The position numbers and the translations under genes were made by a program. 64,000 nucleotides of DNA from CAYWVO01 sp964461835 (GTDB lineage: Bacteria > Zixibacteria > MSB-5A5 > WJJR01 > JAJRUJ01): the NCBI GenBank assembly GCA_964461835.1, contig CAYWVO010000005.1:29222-93221 (forward strand). The letters run 5' to 3'. Shown here piece by piece: positions 63,978-64,000 of this stretch. Numbering within the stretch: the first letter of the stretch is position 1; each line of letters opens with the position of its first letter. The notes beneath the pieces were generated by a model, which saw only the letters and a list, made by a program, of their open reading frames with translations, did no database searches and was not told where the DNA came from.

Positions 63978-64000
63978 ACATGCAGAGAATGGCAATGGGG

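Overview
This window comes from a Gram-negative (diderm), moderately GC-rich bacterium that respires sulfur compounds. Several traits point to the FCB side of the tree, for example Zixibacteria-like lineages: SusC/BtuB-style TonB receptors with carboxypeptidase-like N-domains, a HmuY-type lipoprotein, and paired Cys-rich dockerin-like repeats of the form GDVNCDG...DVxFLVxFxYxxQDARC. That placement is an inference from protein style. No rRNA, tRNA, CRISPR array or insertion sequence was seen.

Layout. (1) 1-7854, plus strand: a sulfur energy locus. It holds the membrane part of a QmoC-like protein (cut by the window edge), dsrJ, dsrO, dsrP, a coupled histidine kinase/receiver pair, a lipoprotein glutathione peroxidase, and a TauE/SafE exporter with a small membrane partner. 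(2) 8153-24831, mostly minus: a complete Wzx/Wzy-type exopolysaccharide cluster. It has a priming sugar transferase, a six-SLBB Wza-like exporter, Wzi-like and Wzz-like proteins, three GT4 glycosyltransferases, a Wzy-like polymerase and a Wzx flippase, plus a radical SAM/SPASM protein and a reversed epimerase gene. (3) 25082-31956, plus: a PAS-only protein, a six-PAS kinase with its NarL-type regulator, a FapA/DUF342 protein and a dockerin-only gene remnant. (4) 32030-35281, minus: a tandem HmuY lipoprotein with a TonB-dependent receptor. (5) 35475-39494: a D-2-hydroxyacid dehydrogenase facing a translationally coupled pair, a kinase-like lipoprotein and an Omp85-type barrel. (6) 39593-43607, minus: a troABCD-type Mn/Zn ABC importer whose two permeases carry winged-helix-like tails, behind a promoter overlapped by a perfect palindrome. 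(7) 43752-50380, minus: an internally duplicated secreted protein with a dockerin pair inserted in its second copy, and a large TonB receptor. (8) 50616-61058: a phosphate locus with an orphan PhoB-type regulator, phoU-pstBACS, a phosphate-type porin, an ACR3 arsenite exporter and phoBR. Two arrays of GTTAR units with 11-bp period look like Pho boxes. (9) 61182-63762: a diaminopropionate ammonia-lyase and a YbdG-type MscS channel, followed by a hairpin-rich repeat at the right edge.

How the parts may work together. The Qmo/Dsr proteins would pass electrons between the quinone pool and cytoplasmic sulfur metabolism, and the TauE-type exporter could dispose of sulfite or related anions. The Pst, porin and PhoBR genes form one phosphate-starvation module; ACR3 in its middle fits the entry of arsenate through phosphate transporters. 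HmuY/TonB receptor and Tro form neighbouring metal-acquisition units. The least explained items are the kinase-like lipoprotein/Omp85 pair, the qmoC-dsrJOP gene order, the winged-helix tails on the metal permeases and the 11-bp repeat arrays.
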